DNA of 64,000 bases, from assembly GCA_023382975.1 (NCBI GenBank), contig JAHDXO010000050.1, forward strand, positions 1 through 64,000, written 5' to 3'. This DNA is from Pirellulaceae bacterium. GTDB lineage: Bacteria; Planctomycetota; Planctomycetia; Pirellulales; Pirellulaceae. Made by a program: the position numbers and the translations under genes. The number at the start of each line of letters is the position of its first letter. Positions within the stretch are counted from its first letter, which is position 1. The notes under the pieces were generated by a model, which made no database searches, was not told the DNA's origin, and saw only the letters and a list, made by a program, of their open reading frames with translations. Below, one piece after another: positions 34,721-45,400 of the stretch.

Positions 34721-36604
34721 ATGATGATGCTTTCTGTTCTCCGGAACGCGGTTCTTTGTGTGATGCTCGGCATCTTGACAACCCCTTGGGCGGGCGCGGC
34801 CGAGTTCTATCAGGTGCGGGGCGGGATTCCCAACAGCCAGTACTTCTTCCAGGCGAACACGGTCGGGAACCAGTACCTGTTCTTCATCGGCAATTCGGTG
34901 CTGGCCGGCAGCGGTTTGAAGGACGCGAATCTGCGCTACTCGGCGCAGATGGTGCGGGGGTTCAAGAAGCACTTCCCCGACGCGACGATCATCGAGACGC
35001 GGCATACTCAACCGGGCGGCAGTTGGTTCGGGTTGTTCCGCTGCAGTCGTGGGCAGGCGGTGTTCGGCGAAGTGATCGCAAGCGGACATCTGGCGATCCT
35101 GGATTTCGCTGCCGACGACCGCGGCGTCGACATCGAACAGGTCAAGACATCGCTGGAAGGTCTGGTCCGCCAGATCGTCCTGTACCGCGCCACGCACAGT
35201 CAGATCCTGGTGTTCACGCTGACTCCCGAGATGCTCGATGCGTACCGAGCCGGCCAGACGCCCGAGTACATCCGCGTGGGCGAACAGATCGCCGAGCATT
35301 ACGGCATCCCCAGTCTGAACCTGGCCCGGTATGCGGCTGACAAGATTCTCGCCGGCGACATTTCGTTCGAAGCGTTCTCGACCGACGGTATCAACCCGAC
35401 GGACGCGGGTGCCAAGATTTACGCCGAGGCGGTCGCCGAATTCGTCGACGCGTTGATGACCGCCTATCCGATTCCGGACAAGCCCCAACGGCGTACGCTG
35501 CCCCCGCCGCTATTCGCCGAGACCGATGACAATGGCCGGATTGTGGCCTACGAGAATCCGCCGGTCCAGCGCTCGGGGAACTGGAAGCCGGGACAGGCCA
35601 GTCCCATCGGTCCTTTCCGCCACCTGCTGGTCTCGGACGAAGTCGGCGCGACGCTGACGCTGAAATTCACGGGCTCGGAGATCGGCATCATCGACGTGGC
35701 GGATGCGGACAGCGCGGATTACGAATACACCATCGACGGAACGGTGCTGGGCCGGTTGTCCGCTCCCAAGGATGCGACGGGCCCGACGATGCGTCCGGTT
35801 TCGCTGGCCAAAGGACTGGACCGTCAGGCCGAGCACGAACTGGTGCTGAGAGTCGCCTCGCCCGGCGTCGCGCGGATCGGCGGCATCTTGCTGAACGGCA
35901 GCGTCGCCGACCCCCAGGCCGGCCTGAGCACTCTGGAGCGGATCGATGCGATCTATGCCGCGATGGATCCGATCGAATACCAGCCCCCGGCCGGCCGTTT
36001 CGCGCACCTTCCCCGCACGATGGACAAGTTGCGCAACGGCGGAGAGCTGCGCATGGTGCTGCTGGGCGACAGCATCATGGGCAACACGTCGGGCTCGTCC
36101 TTCGAGTTGCTTCTGATGCGCAACTATCCGAAGTGCCAGATCGTCAAGATCGCCTCGCTGAGAAGTTCGACCGGCTGCACCTACTACCAGGAAGAGAACC
36201 GCGTGCAGGACTATGTGCTGAAGCACAACCCGGATCTGCTGGTCATCGGAGGCATCTCGAATCGCGGCGACGCCGAGGCCGTCCGGTCGGTGGTCCGGCA
36301 GGTCCGAGCGCAGAAACCGGATACGGAAGTGCTGCTGCTGACGCCCGTTTTCGGCGCGATGCGGGACGAGCACATCCGGACGTACACGCGCGAAATCGAC
36401 ACGACGACGGACAATTTCCGCTACAACATGCAGAAAGTGGCTGCCGAGGAGCATTGTGCCTTTTTCGACATGACCGGTCCCTGGTGGGCCTACATTCAAG
36501 ACAGCGGCAAGGCGCCCGGCTGGTTCATGGGCGACGCCGTTCACGCCAACCAGCGCGGCTGTCAGATCATCGGTCGCCTGTTGGAAATCTGGTTCCGGGA
36601 GTAG
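34721..36604 (+). CDS. Secreted protein with two SGNH-hydrolase domains
   Basis: The product has 627 residues; the start follows AAGGACAGTTCG. A signal peptide is visible (VLCVMLGILTTPWAGA). Domain 1 (about residues 45-250) has FFIGNSVLAG in block I but ends STDGINPTDAG, so the catalytic His of 'DGvHp' is Asn. A beta-sandwich of about 120 residues follows (carbohydrate-binding-like). Domain 2 (about 430-625) has LLGDSIMGNTSG in block I and GDAVHANQRG with Asp and His in block V, so it should be active. Such enzymes remove acyl groups from polysaccharides. Domain 1 may only bind. Confidence 0.82.
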   Translation: MMMLSVLRNAVLCVMLGILTTPWAGAAEFYQVRGGIPNSQYFFQANTVGNQYLFFIGNSVLAGSGLKDANLRYSAQMVRGFKKHFPDATIIETRHTQPGGSWFGLFRCSRGQAVFGEVIASGHLAILDFAADDRGVDIEQVKTSLEGLVRQIVLYRATHSQILVFTLTPEMLDAYRAGQTPEYIRVGEQIAEHYGIPSLNLARYAADKILAGDISFEAFSTDGINPTDAGAKIYAEAVAEFVDALMTAYPIPDKPQRRTLPPPLFAETDDNGRIVAYENPPVQRSGNWKPGQASPIGPFRHLLVSDEVGATLTLKFTGSEIGIIDVADADSADYEYTIDGTVLGRLSAPKDATGPTMRPVSLAKGLDRQAEHELVLRVASPGVARIGGILLNGSVADPQAGLSTLERIDAIYAAMDPIEYQPPAGRFAHLPRTMDKLRNGGELRMVLLGDSIMGNTSGSSFELLLMRNYPKCQIVKIASLRSSTGCTYYQEENRVQDYVLKHNPDLLVIGGISNRGDAEAVRSVVRQVRAQKPDTEVLLLTPVFGAMRDEHIRTYTREIDTTTDNFRYNMQKVAAEEHCAFFDMTGPWWAYIQDSGKAPGWFMGDAVHANQRGCQIIGRLLEIWFRE

Positions 36605-36626
36605 CAAGACGGGAGTTGTCCGTCCG

Positions 36627-38543
36627 TCATTCGCGCTTTCGGCCTGGATCAGGCTGCAGCGGTCGTGGGCCGAAGTACGGAAGCGGTTGGCCCGACTCGA
36701 TCGCGCCCAAATCCGGCGCGCGGCCGGCGAAGTGATCGTTGATGTTCGGCAACACCCGGCCAGCGTCGACGGCTCGGGAACCGGGTTTCGGTCGGTAGTC
36801 GCCAAAGTCCTGCGGACTGCGTTCGACCGATTCGCCTTGCGGCCGGGGCACGTGTACCAGGTCGTCCAACGAGATCTCGACTCGGTTCCGCTCGTAGCCA
36901 AACCGTTCCTGCATTTGGGCGAACGACTTGGCCGGACGTTCGCCCGGCACTTTGAACAGAACATCCGCCGAGCCGGTGTAGCCGTTGAAGTCCCACGTCG
37001 AAACGGCCGGATCTGAAACGCCGCCATGCAGCGCCGGTCCGCCGGCGCCAAGGAACAGATTGTTATGGACGTGGACGTTGGTGCCGGAGGAAATGCTCGT
37101 GCCGACGTTGCCGCTCGTGAAACTGGTGTTGTGCAGGATGTAGATGCCTGCGGGCTGGATGTTCAGTTTGAACACCAGGCCGCGCGTCACGTTGTACTGC
37201 ACGTTCCGCACGAAATAGAGCGGACCGCCGTAGAACGGCTGGGCGCTCAAGCCCACGTACGTGTCGACGAACCGGTTCAGGAAGAACCGCACGTTGTGCT
37301 GCCCCCCGTCCGCCTCGTTGTCGTCGGTGATCTGGCCCACGTCGTTGCCGTAGAAGTCCACGCCGCAGACCTTGCGTTCGAATTCGTGATCGCCCTGCAG
37401 CGGTTGATTGATGCTCAGGCCGTCCCAGTGCTGGTGGACCGTATTGTAGCAAACATCGACGCCCTGGCCTTTGGTCCAGACCGCTTTGTAGGGGAGCTTG
37501 CGATTGGCCTGGCGGTGCCACGTACCGCTCGAGGCATCAAATACGTTGTCGGCGACATAGACGTCGCGGACCTGACGCGACCGGAGGAACACGCCGACTT
37601 CGTTGTCGAGGAATCGGCAGCGGACCACGGTCAGGCCCGTGGTCCGTCCCTGCTCGTCACAGTAGACCGCCCATTGGTTGTCGCGAAACGTCAGACCTTC
37701 GATCCAATGATAGGCCGCGCGGCTCACGTCCAAGGCCCGCTCGTCGTCGGCGACCACCACCTCGCCGTCACCGGCCGCCCGGATCGCGATGGGCCGCTCG
37801 CGGGTAGCCACCTTGTCCAACACCGCTTGAAGCGTGTAGCGGCCGGCGTGCAGCAGCACTTGGTCGCCCGGTTGCGCCTCGCGGTAGGCGGCGGCGAAGT
37901 CGGCGAAGGCCGGCTCCTCGCGTCTCCCTGGGAATCCATCGGGATACACGTGCAGTCGCCGGCCGTCGGCAGCGAGCGTGGGCGGCGACTTGGTGGACAC
38001 TCGCAGGCATCTCTCCGCGACGGCTGTCTCAGATGCCGCGCCGGACGGTGGATGGTCCGGGTCGAACAGCGTCAGCCGCACTTCGTAAACCGTGCCGGGA
38101 TCGAGGAACAGGATGCTGCCTGCGTACAGATTGCCGCACTGCCAAGCCAACTCGGGATTCGACGTCGCAATCTGCTCGCGCTGCAACCGCAATAGATCCA
38201 AGGCGCGTCGCCAATCCTGCTCACCCCGCCTGCGGTATCGTACCTCCACGCGGCCGTTTCGGTTTTCGTCGCCCTCGATGTTCCACTGGAATCCCAGGCA
38301 ATGCAGCGTCGATGGTTCGACGTACAAATCGCCGGGCACGGTGCCATTCGCATCGGCAGCCGCGCCGACCGCGCCCCCGGCGAGCAGGACCTTTCCTTCC
38401 GCACCAGCGTCCAGATCGACAACCAAGTCGCCGTCGCTGGCCCACAACGGCGCGGTCAGTTGTCCGCCGCCCCACCACGCCGCAACGGCCAGCAGGGCAG
38501 TGCCAAGCTTGCTCGGCGCCCCATGAATCCATCTTGCGAACAT
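36627..38543 (-). CDS. Secreted right-handed beta-helix protein
   Basis: I chose the ATG at 38543 (638 residues) after CGGAGAATTCTCGG; it yields a signal region SKLGTALLAVAAWWGGGQLT. The N-terminal 200 residues look like fibronectin/Ig-type domains (VYEVRLTLFDPDHPPSG). Then comes a classical parallel beta-helix: LLHAGRYTLQAVLDKVATRE, YHWIEGLTFRDNQW, LTVVRCRFLDNEVGVFL, IYILHNTSFTSGNVGTSISS and NVHVHNNLFLG. The end SRAVDAGRVLPNINDHFAG then RAPDLGAIE is the choice-of-anchor-Q-type tail seen in many planctomycete beta-helix proteins. The gene is convergent with the SGNH gene (22 bases between stops). Confidence 0.82.
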   Translation of the reverse strand: MFARWIHGAPSKLGTALLAVAAWWGGGQLTAPLWASDGDLVVDLDAGAEGKVLLAGGAVGAAADANGTVPGDLYVEPSTLHCLGFQWNIEGDENRNGRVEVRYRRRGEQDWRRALDLLRLQREQIATSNPELAWQCGNLYAGSILFLDPGTVYEVRLTLFDPDHPPSGAASETAVAERCLRVSTKSPPTLAADGRRLHVYPDGFPGRREEPAFADFAAAYREAQPGDQVLLHAGRYTLQAVLDKVATRERPIAIRAAGDGEVVVADDERALDVSRAAYHWIEGLTFRDNQWAVYCDEQGRTTGLTVVRCRFLDNEVGVFLRSRQVRDVYVADNVFDASSGTWHRQANRKLPYKAVWTKGQGVDVCYNTVHQHWDGLSINQPLQGDHEFERKVCGVDFYGNDVGQITDDNEADGGQHNVRFFLNRFVDTYVGLSAQPFYGGPLYFVRNVQYNVTRGLVFKLNIQPAGIYILHNTSFTSGNVGTSISSGTNVHVHNNLFLGAGGPALHGGVSDPAVSTWDFNGYTGSADVLFKVPGERPAKSFAQMQERFGYERNRVEISLDDLVHVPRPQGESVERSPQDFGDYRPKPGSRAVDAGRVLPNINDHFAGRAPDLGAIESGQPLPYFGPRPLQPDPGRKRE

Positions 38544-38991
38544 CCGAGAATTCTCCGTTTTCACCGACCTATGACAAGTCACGGCCAACCACCGCATTCC
38601 GGCCGTTGCGGCGACGCGCGGACGCCGGCGAGTCACGTCCCATTGTCGCCGCTTTCCAATGACGTGCAAGCAACGATCGAAGTGCATCGGCTCGACGGAC
38701 AGGACGGCAGCCATCCAGCCGCCAACAACGCCTGCGGTCGACGGGAAATGGTTACTGGGCGACAGGCCTGCTTGACTCCGTGCTTCGCTCCGTCAAACTG
38801 AGACGCTGCCGTTGTCGCTTGGTCGCTGCCTCCGCTTGGCGGCCCTTAGCTTCGTTCGAGAAACAACTGTCGCCTCGCCAATGTAGCCATCACACTCCGT
38901 GGGATGATCAACAATAAACACTGGACCGTTGTTTCTCGAACGATGTTTCATCCGTCACGAGACCCTCCCGCAGACAAAGAAAGGTTGAACC
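38544..38991. other. Divergent intergenic region with a 16-bp inverted repeat
   Basis: No gene is supported here. A perfect inverted repeat, TCGTTCGAGAAACAAC at 38852-38867 and its complement at 38928-38943, frames 60 bases. The stretch separates two divergently read secreted-protein genes, so promoters or operators are expected. Confidence 0.6.
38852..38943. repeat. Perfect 16-bp inverted repeat with 60-base spacer
   Basis: The arms match at every position. The repeat lies 49 bases before the SGNH hydrolase start at 38992. It might be an element end, an operator pair or a cruciform; there is no direct repeat at its borders that I can see. Confidence 0.75.
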
Positions 38992-39903
38992 ATGAGCCAT
39001 CACATCCGTCTTCTGTCAACCTCCTTGCGATCGACGGCTCGACGATCTCGCGCCGTGGCCGCTCTCGCAGTGTGCTGGACGATCTTGCTGGGCGCCGCCG
39101 CGGCGAACGCCAAGGAACCGGTGGCCATCTTCCATGTCGGGAACAGCCTGACCGACCAGGCCTACGGAATGCACGATATCGCCAAGGCTCGCGGGCACGA
39201 GACCAAGTTCGGACGCCACATGATCCCCGGCGCGCCGCTGGAGTGGTTGTGGAACCATCGTGCCGAGGGCTTCCGCGAACCGGGCCGCGACCAATCGGCA
39301 GACGAGATCCTGAAAGGCAGCAAGTGGGACGTGCTGATCCTGCAGCCTTTCGGCCGGCCGGCGGACAACGCCATCCAGTACGGAGCCAACTACGCGTCGG
39401 CCGCCTACGAGGGCAATCCCGAGTGCCAGGTGTACGTCTTCGCCAACTACCCGGAGATCGGCAAAGACCGAGAGAAAGCGGACCAGTGGGAATCGCGTTG
39501 GCTGTCGGAATCGGACACCCGTGGCCGCGCCCACTTCGAGAAAGTCGCCGCGGGCATCTCCGCCAAGTTCCCCGACAACAAGCCCGTGCGGATCATCCCG
39601 GTGGGTGAGGCCATGTACCGACTGCACCTGCGGATGAAAGACGGACAGGTGCCCAGATTCAAGCACATCGCCGATCTGTACGAGGACGGCGTGCATCTGA
39701 ATTCCGAAGGAAAATACCTGGAAGCCGTGACCCACTATGCCGTCGTGTTTGGCGAAGATCCGCACGACTGCATCATTTCCGGGCTGCGATTCTGGAAGGC
39801 GCCTTATTCCGTGGAACGTCCCTTCGCACAGGCCGTTTGGGACGTCGTCGCCGATGTCGTCAAGCCGACGCCCCGCACCGTCGATCGCCGCCCCGCGGAT
39901 TGA
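38992..39903 (+). CDS. Secreted SGNH/GDSL-type hydrolase
   Basis: The product has 303 residues with a long signal (RAVAALAVCWTILLGAAAAN). Block I reads IFHVGNSLTDQAYG (Ser in GNS), a later block has VLILQPFG, and block V reads YEDGVHLNSEGKYL with Asp and His in place, so a complete catalytic set is likely. It resembles DUF4886-type SGNH proteins. Substrates are probably esterified polysaccharides. It is 32 bases before deoC but an unlikely functional partner of it. Confidence 0.8.
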   Translation: MSHHIRLLSTSLRSTARRSRAVAALAVCWTILLGAAAANAKEPVAIFHVGNSLTDQAYGMHDIAKARGHETKFGRHMIPGAPLEWLWNHRAEGFREPGRDQSADEILKGSKWDVLILQPFGRPADNAIQYGANYASAAYEGNPECQVYVFANYPEIGKDREKADQWESRWLSESDTRGRAHFEKVAAGISAKFPDNKPVRIIPVGEAMYRLHLRMKDGQVPRFKHIADLYEDGVHLNSEGKYLEAVTHYAVVFGEDPHDCIISGLRFWKAPYSVERPFAQAVWDVVADVVKPTPRTVDRRPAD

Positions 39904-39935
39904 CACGGCAATTCCACCGCGCTATCATCACGCCC

Positions 39936-40730
39936 ATGAAATACACCTACGAACAACTGGCCAAGATGATCGACCACTCGCTGCTGCATCCGACGATGAC
40001 GGATCAGGAGCTGGAGGACGGGTGCAAGCTGGCGGTCCGCTACGGCGTGGCTTCCGTATGCATCAAACCGTGCGCCGTGCGGCGTGCCGTCGAGTTGCTG
40101 CAAGGCTCGGACGTGCTGGTCGGAACCGTCGTCGGCTTTCCGCACGGCAACGCCAGCACGGAATCGAAACGCTACGAGACCGAGCTGGCCTGCCGCGACG
40201 GGGCCGTCGAGATCGACATGGTGATCAACGTCGGCAAGGCGCTCAGCGGCGACTGGGACTACGTCCAGCGCGACGTGAAGGCTGTTTGCGACGAGGCGCA
40301 TCAGCGCGGCGCCAAGGTGAAAGTGATCTTCGAAAACGACTATCTCGCCCAAGGCGGCGCGGGCCTGAGCAGCGACGATTTCAAACGCCGACTGTGCGAG
40401 ACCTGCGAACGCGCCGGAGCTGACTGGGTCAAGACGTCGACCGGCTACGGTTTCGTCAAGCAGCCTGACGGCAGCTACAACTACCGCGGCGCCACGGAAC
40501 ACGACCTGGCCCTGATGCGGGCGAGTTGTTCCCCGCGAGTCCAAGTCAAAGCGGCCGGCGGCGTGCGCGACCTCGACGGCCTGATCATGGTCCGCGACCT
40601 AGGCGCCACCCGCTGCGGCGCGACGGCCACCGCCGCAATGCTAGACGAATACCGCCGCCGCGAATCCGCCGAGCAGGCGGCACAGCAGGTCGCAGCGTCA
40701 AACTCCACCATCGGCACCGGCGGCTACTGA
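39936..40730 (+). CDS. deoC: Deoxyribose-phosphate aldolase
   Basis: The product has 264 residues. The enzyme cleaves 2-deoxyribose-5-phosphate to glyceraldehyde-3-phosphate and acetaldehyde in the cytoplasm. The barrel shows the family blocks: KMIDHSLLHPTMTDQELEDG, VGTVVGFPHGNASTESKRYE, EIDMVINVGKALSGDW, DWVKTSTGYGF with the Schiff-base Lys, and VQVKAAGGVRDLDG with the second active-site Lys. The C-terminus has an added tail (AASNSTIGTGGY). Pieces of this gene recur near 48.2, 49.7 and 52.1 kb. Confidence 0.95.
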   Translation: MKYTYEQLAKMIDHSLLHPTMTDQELEDGCKLAVRYGVASVCIKPCAVRRAVELLQGSDVLVGTVVGFPHGNASTESKRYETELACRDGAVEIDMVINVGKALSGDWDYVQRDVKAVCDEAHQRGAKVKVIFENDYLAQGGAGLSSDDFKRRLCETCERAGADWVKTSTGYGFVKQPDGSYNYRGATEHDLALMRASCSPRVQVKAAGGVRDLDGLIMVRDLGATRCGATATAAMLDEYRRRESAEQAAQQVAASNSTIGTGGY

Positions 40731-40858
40731 TTGAGCATCGCCGGCACATCGCGCCTGGTCTCCGTCGTTGGTACGCAGATACGCTGCCCAGGGTCAGTCC
40801 AGGTTGCAGTCCGCAAACCGGACTCGAACCCGAAACGTCCTGGCGGGAACTTTTTCGC

Positions 40859-41755
40859 CTAACCATGTGCTTGCAGCCATGCTTGCAGATCGTCACTGCG
40901 GCTGAAATCGAGAAGTGCTTCGCCCAACCGTTCTACGGCATCGGGCGGCAACGCTTCGATTTGTTCTTCGCTGCTCCGATCGAGGGCACCCAACCGCTTG
41001 CGGAGCTGACGGAGAACCAGCGTGCGCTCGCCTTGTTCGCGGCCCTTCTTCATCCAGCTCGTTACGATTTCCATCACAGCCTCCCGCTCTTGGGGTTGGA
41101 TCCGTTGCAGCTCAGACTCAAGTTCCCGCTCCTGTTCCATTGTAAGCGACAGGTACGCATCGACAAAGCCGGATATCAATTCGCGTCTAGCCGGATCCAG
41201 TTGCAGTTGGGCCAGCATCCGCAGACACGCCAGCTTGACCCGTGCCCGCTCGGCGGGCTCCATGTACATCTTCGCCATCAACGCCGCGGCGATCGGGTTC
41301 GTGCGGTCCAGAAAATCGCGCCAGACCAATCGGTTCAGTTGCACCACACGGAACTGAAACGCCAAAACAGCCAAGTCGGGAAAGTCGACGCGATACGTGC
41401 TGGGTTCCGGGCGCCGCGGTGTGTCGTAGGAGAAAACCGCGATCGGATACACGGGCAAGTCGTACTTCTCGTGCAACCGGGCAAAGTACCCGAACATCCG
41501 TCGCGGGAAGTGCGGCTGCGGCCGGGCCTGGTTCTCGACGTGAATCAGGAAACACAGCTTCTGCCCGCGGAACCGAGCGCGGACCACCAAATCCGCCTCG
41601 TGACGGTCGCCTTGCGTCACGTCCGTGAATAGTTCCTTGTCCAGGAACTCCACCGAGTCAGCATCGAGGTACGCCGCGAGTTCCGGAAAGAACAGTTGCA
41701 GGAACTCGGTGAAGAACGTCGTCAGCAATTCCTTGAACAACCGGTCGTGATCCAT
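40859..41755 (-). CDS. Rpn-type PD-(D/E)XK nuclease with DUF4351-like C-terminus
   Basis: I chose the ATG at 41755 (298 residues) over an upstream one because MDHDRLFKELLTTFFTEFLQ is the usual start of this group. The nuclease core reads ELFTDVTQGDRHEADLVVRA then CFLIHVENQARP, with Asp and the E-x-(N/Q) strand, as in RpnA-E recombination-promoting nucleases. Around residues 245-295 the sequence VLRQLRKRLGALDRSSEEQI is like DUF4351. Members are widespread, often multicopy, and thought to act in recombination or defence. It faces the TIR-STAND gene across a 660-base gap. Confidence 0.82.
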   Translation of the reverse strand: MDHDRLFKELLTTFFTEFLQLFFPELAAYLDADSVEFLDKELFTDVTQGDRHEADLVVRARFRGQKLCFLIHVENQARPQPHFPRRMFGYFARLHEKYDLPVYPIAVFSYDTPRRPEPSTYRVDFPDLAVLAFQFRVVQLNRLVWRDFLDRTNPIAAALMAKMYMEPAERARVKLACLRMLAQLQLDPARRELISGFVDAYLSLTMEQERELESELQRIQPQEREAVMEIVTSWMKKGREQGERTLVLRQLRKRLGALDRSSEEQIEALPPDAVERLGEALLDFSRSDDLQAWLQAHG

Positions 41756-42415
41756 CGCAGAACCTTTGGCTTGGATTCGTCGCTCCCAGTGCCGCCGCCG
41801 GGAAGTGTACGTCGATCGCAATCTGCCGGCAACGACGTCGATCGATGCCTTTCGCGATTCTCAAGACCGTGTGCCGTGATCATCGATGTTGGCTTATCGC
41901 CCACTGTCCAGCCTGCCGATTGCCCCTCCGCCTGGAACGGCCGAGCGCTTCTGCCGCTGCGGGAAGTCGCTCGCCGATGTAGAGCCGAATTGCCTCGGTG
42001 CCGTGACGATCAAGCTGGCGGAGACACTGGTGGCTTTGTTCGTCCAAGTCGAAAGTTGCCTGCCTGACGTGTCCGCGGCGAGCCTTTTTTGGTGGACCGA
42101 ACGGCTGGCGATAGTGGCCGGGAAGAGGCCGACCTGCATGCAACGCATCGGCGAGCGATTGGGGTTCTATGCGGAGGCGTGAGACGGCTCACTCGCCTGT
42201 CTGGCCGCCGCCGAGACGATCGGGCATTGGCCGGATTCTCTCCCCTGTACGCCCCAACTTCACTTAGCCGTCTTGAGATTCTCTCTCGCCGTGCTAACCT
42301 GATGGCCGTTTGGCGTTGCTAACGAACCCGTGGTCACGGCGATGTCCGAACCCGGCAAAGTTGGTCTCCGCAGGCACTGGAGATACGTGCCGCCATTTGC
42401 AAACAGTAGCAGAGC
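41756..42415. other. Long gap between the Rpn nuclease and the TIR protein genes
   Basis: Both flanking genes are read away from this 660-base stretch. It contains open frames on both strands (for example 41886-42182 plus and 41894-42148 minus) but none shows a family signature or a good ribosome binding site, so I call no gene. Promoters of both flanking genes should be here. Confidence 0.5.
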
Positions 42416-45400
42416 ATGAGCACACTATTCATCAGCTATAGCACGAAGGATCGCGCTGCCGCCGCCGACATGTATAAGCGCGCCGTCGGTAAGGGCTTCC
42501 ACGCACCCTTTCTTGATTACCATCCGGAGGCTGGCATCCCCGCAGGTGCGGAATGGGAGCGGACACTGTACTGCACCCTGCGCGGGTGCAGAGCGTTGCT
42601 CGTACTGTATTCCAAGAACTGGCGGGAATCGCGGTGGTGTTTTGCCGAACTGGTGTACGCCAAGATGATGGGCAAGCACGTCTTCCCGATCGTCATCGAT
42701 CCATCGATCACCCCGTCTGACATCGACCCGGTACTGGCCGAGTACCAAGCCGTGTATCCGTGTCGAGACCGAGAGGCGGCGTACGACCGGCTGTGGAAGT
42801 CGTTGGACGACGAGCGACTTGATCCGTACGACGATTTCGGCTGGGACTTCGGGCGGTCGCCGTACCCGGGACTTAACGTATTCACGGAGAAGGACGCGGG
42901 CGTCTACTTCGGGCGCGACGACGAAATTCGCGAGGTGACGGAACGCCTCAGACGCATGCGAAACCAAGGCCAGCCGCGGATGCTGATGATTGTCGGGTCG
43001 TCAGGCGCGGGCAAGTCGTCGCTACTGCGTGCCGGCGTGCTGCCACGGTTACGGACGAAAGCCAACGCCACGCCGTGGCTGATCCTTCCGACCCTGCGCT
43101 GGGCCGAGGCACATAGCCGAGGCCAAACACTCAACGACGCCCTGGCCTGGTGGCTGGCGAACCCGTTCGCCCCCGAGCCTCCGCCGCAGGACTGGCCGTG
43201 GCGTGACTGGCAGCAAACGCAACACCGGTTGACGCCCATCGCGGCCGAGCCGGATGCGGAGGCGCAGGCGTTAATCGAGGCTGTCCGCGATTTGCTTGCT
43301 CGTGGGCGTCCGGACGCTACGCCCGTGCTCGTGGTCGATCAGTTTGAGGAACTCCTGCTTCCGACTGCAGGAGAGGGGGGAAGCAGGTTTCTCCAATTGC
43401 TGCGTCAGAGCCTTTCGGCCCCCAACAGCCCCCTGCTGGCCATCGGCACGTTACGATCGGATTTTCAGGACCTTTACGATCGGCATGCCCTTCGGCTTGA
43501 TCCGCTGCTGTACGAGTCCTACGGACTGCGTACCATGCCGCGGGAGCGGTTTGCGGACGTGATTCGCCGACCCGGTGAACGCGTCGAGGTGACGTTCGAA
43601 GAGACTTTGGTCCAGCGGATGGTGGCCGACACAAGCACCGAAGATGCGCTACCGCTCTTGGCGTTCACGCTACGTTTGTTGTACGACCACCGCGGCAGCA
43701 ACAAGCGGCTGACGCTGGACGAGTACCAAGCGTTGGAAGGCTTGGAAGGCTCGGTGAAACGAGCTGCGCAGGAGGCCTTCGATGAATGCCACCCGACGCG
43801 TGCCATCGAACTCGCCGTTCGAGAGTGCTTCGTGATGCACCTCACGCAATCCGGCGAACAAGGAGGCGAGGTCACTCGTCGACCCGCGAAATGGAGTGAC
43901 CTGCCCGCCGAATCGCGCCCGGTGTTGGACAAGTTTATCGAAAAACGGCTACTCACATCGCGGGGCGAAGGTGCTGAGCGATATGTGGAAGTCGCCCATG
44001 AGGCGATTTTCCGTCGTTGGGATCGCTTGAAGCAATGGCTGGACGAAAGCCGTGACATTCTCCACTGGCGGGCCGCCATCAAGCGCGACTGGTCCGAACT
44101 GCAGAGTGCCGGCCTGCGCGGTGCCAAACTCGCTCAGGCTAAACCTTGGCTCAAGGATCGGCGCGAAGAGCTGAGCAAGGACGAGCGCGAACTGATTCGC
44201 CGCGGCATTTCCCGGGAGCGGTGGACCCAGAGGGCGATGGCCCTGATCGCGGCGGTCATACTCGTTCTCGCGATCGCCGCCGGATACTTCGGCTGCCGAT
44301 CCACCATCGACGCCCAAGCTGCACGACAGTCCGAACGTGAAGCCTACCGCCAGCTCGCCAGCGTCAAATGGAACCAAGCTTTCACCCAACGGGATTACGA
44401 CCTCCAGCCGTTGAAGGCCGCTTGGTCTTTCTTGTACGCCGCCGAAATCTCTCTGAAGGCGGAAGATCCGACAGCGGCTCGCAGCGCCCTACTGGCCGAA
44501 CGGGGCCTCGATGGAACGGTGGTCCGCAGTGTCCCACTCCAGGTACGTGACGCGCGAGTGGTCCCGGCGACGGGACAGCTGTTCACGTGGGGATGGGGAC
44601 CTGATGTACTCGTGTGGCCCCCAGGGGAAAAGGAGCCGATTCGCATCTGGAAGCACGACGCCAATCTGTGCGCCGTGGCTTTCAGTGGCGACGAGCGCCG
44701 TGTGTTTACCTGGAGCGACGATGGCAAGGCGCGGCTGTGGAATGTCGACTCCAGGGAGCCGCTACACGTCTGGACGGACGTCCCTGCCAGCGACACGCAA
44801 AGCCATGTCTCCTGCAGCCGAGACGGAAGACGCGTTCTGGTATGGACTGGCGACGGGACAGTCCGCCTGTTGACGGACAATTCGAAGAGGCCCCACGCCA
44901 CATGGGAAGGTACGGCCGCCCTATTCAGTCTCGACGAGCAGCGGGCACTAACCTGGGGCCCGGATAACGCGGCACGACTATGGGATGTCCAGTCGGGCCG
45001 TAAGATTCGCGAGTGGAGGCATGTCGTCGAACAAGCCGAAGAACCTTCGCAAGTCCGCGGTGCTGCCTTTGCACCCAACAACCGGTTCGTGCTGACGTGG
45101 AGCAATGACAACCGGGTCCGCTTGTGGGACGTCGAGGCGGACCAGCCTGTTCATACTTGCTGGCATGACGTCTCCGTGTACTATGGGACACTCCGCGGCG
45201 CAACGTTCAGTGACGATGGACAATTGGTCGTGACCTGGGGATCCTTCGGGGAGGTCCGACTATGGTCAGTGGGTTCCGATCAGCCGCAGAAGATCTGGTT
45301 ACATGAGCGCACGGCAGACGAGCGGGACCAGAAACAGACCGCCCCTTACGTCCAAGACGCCATCTTTTCCCGCGATAATCGCCGCGTCCTGAGTTGGAGC

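Noticed and set aside
40810..40835. tRNA-like GGTTCGAGTCC on the minus strand after the Rpn gene
   Set aside because: The T stem has mismatches and no acceptor stem or anticodon arm can be found; at most a tRNA-end remnant, not supported.
41886..42182. Plus-strand frame upstream of the TIR protein
   Set aside because: No recognisable motif and poor start context; competing frames on the other strand are equally long.
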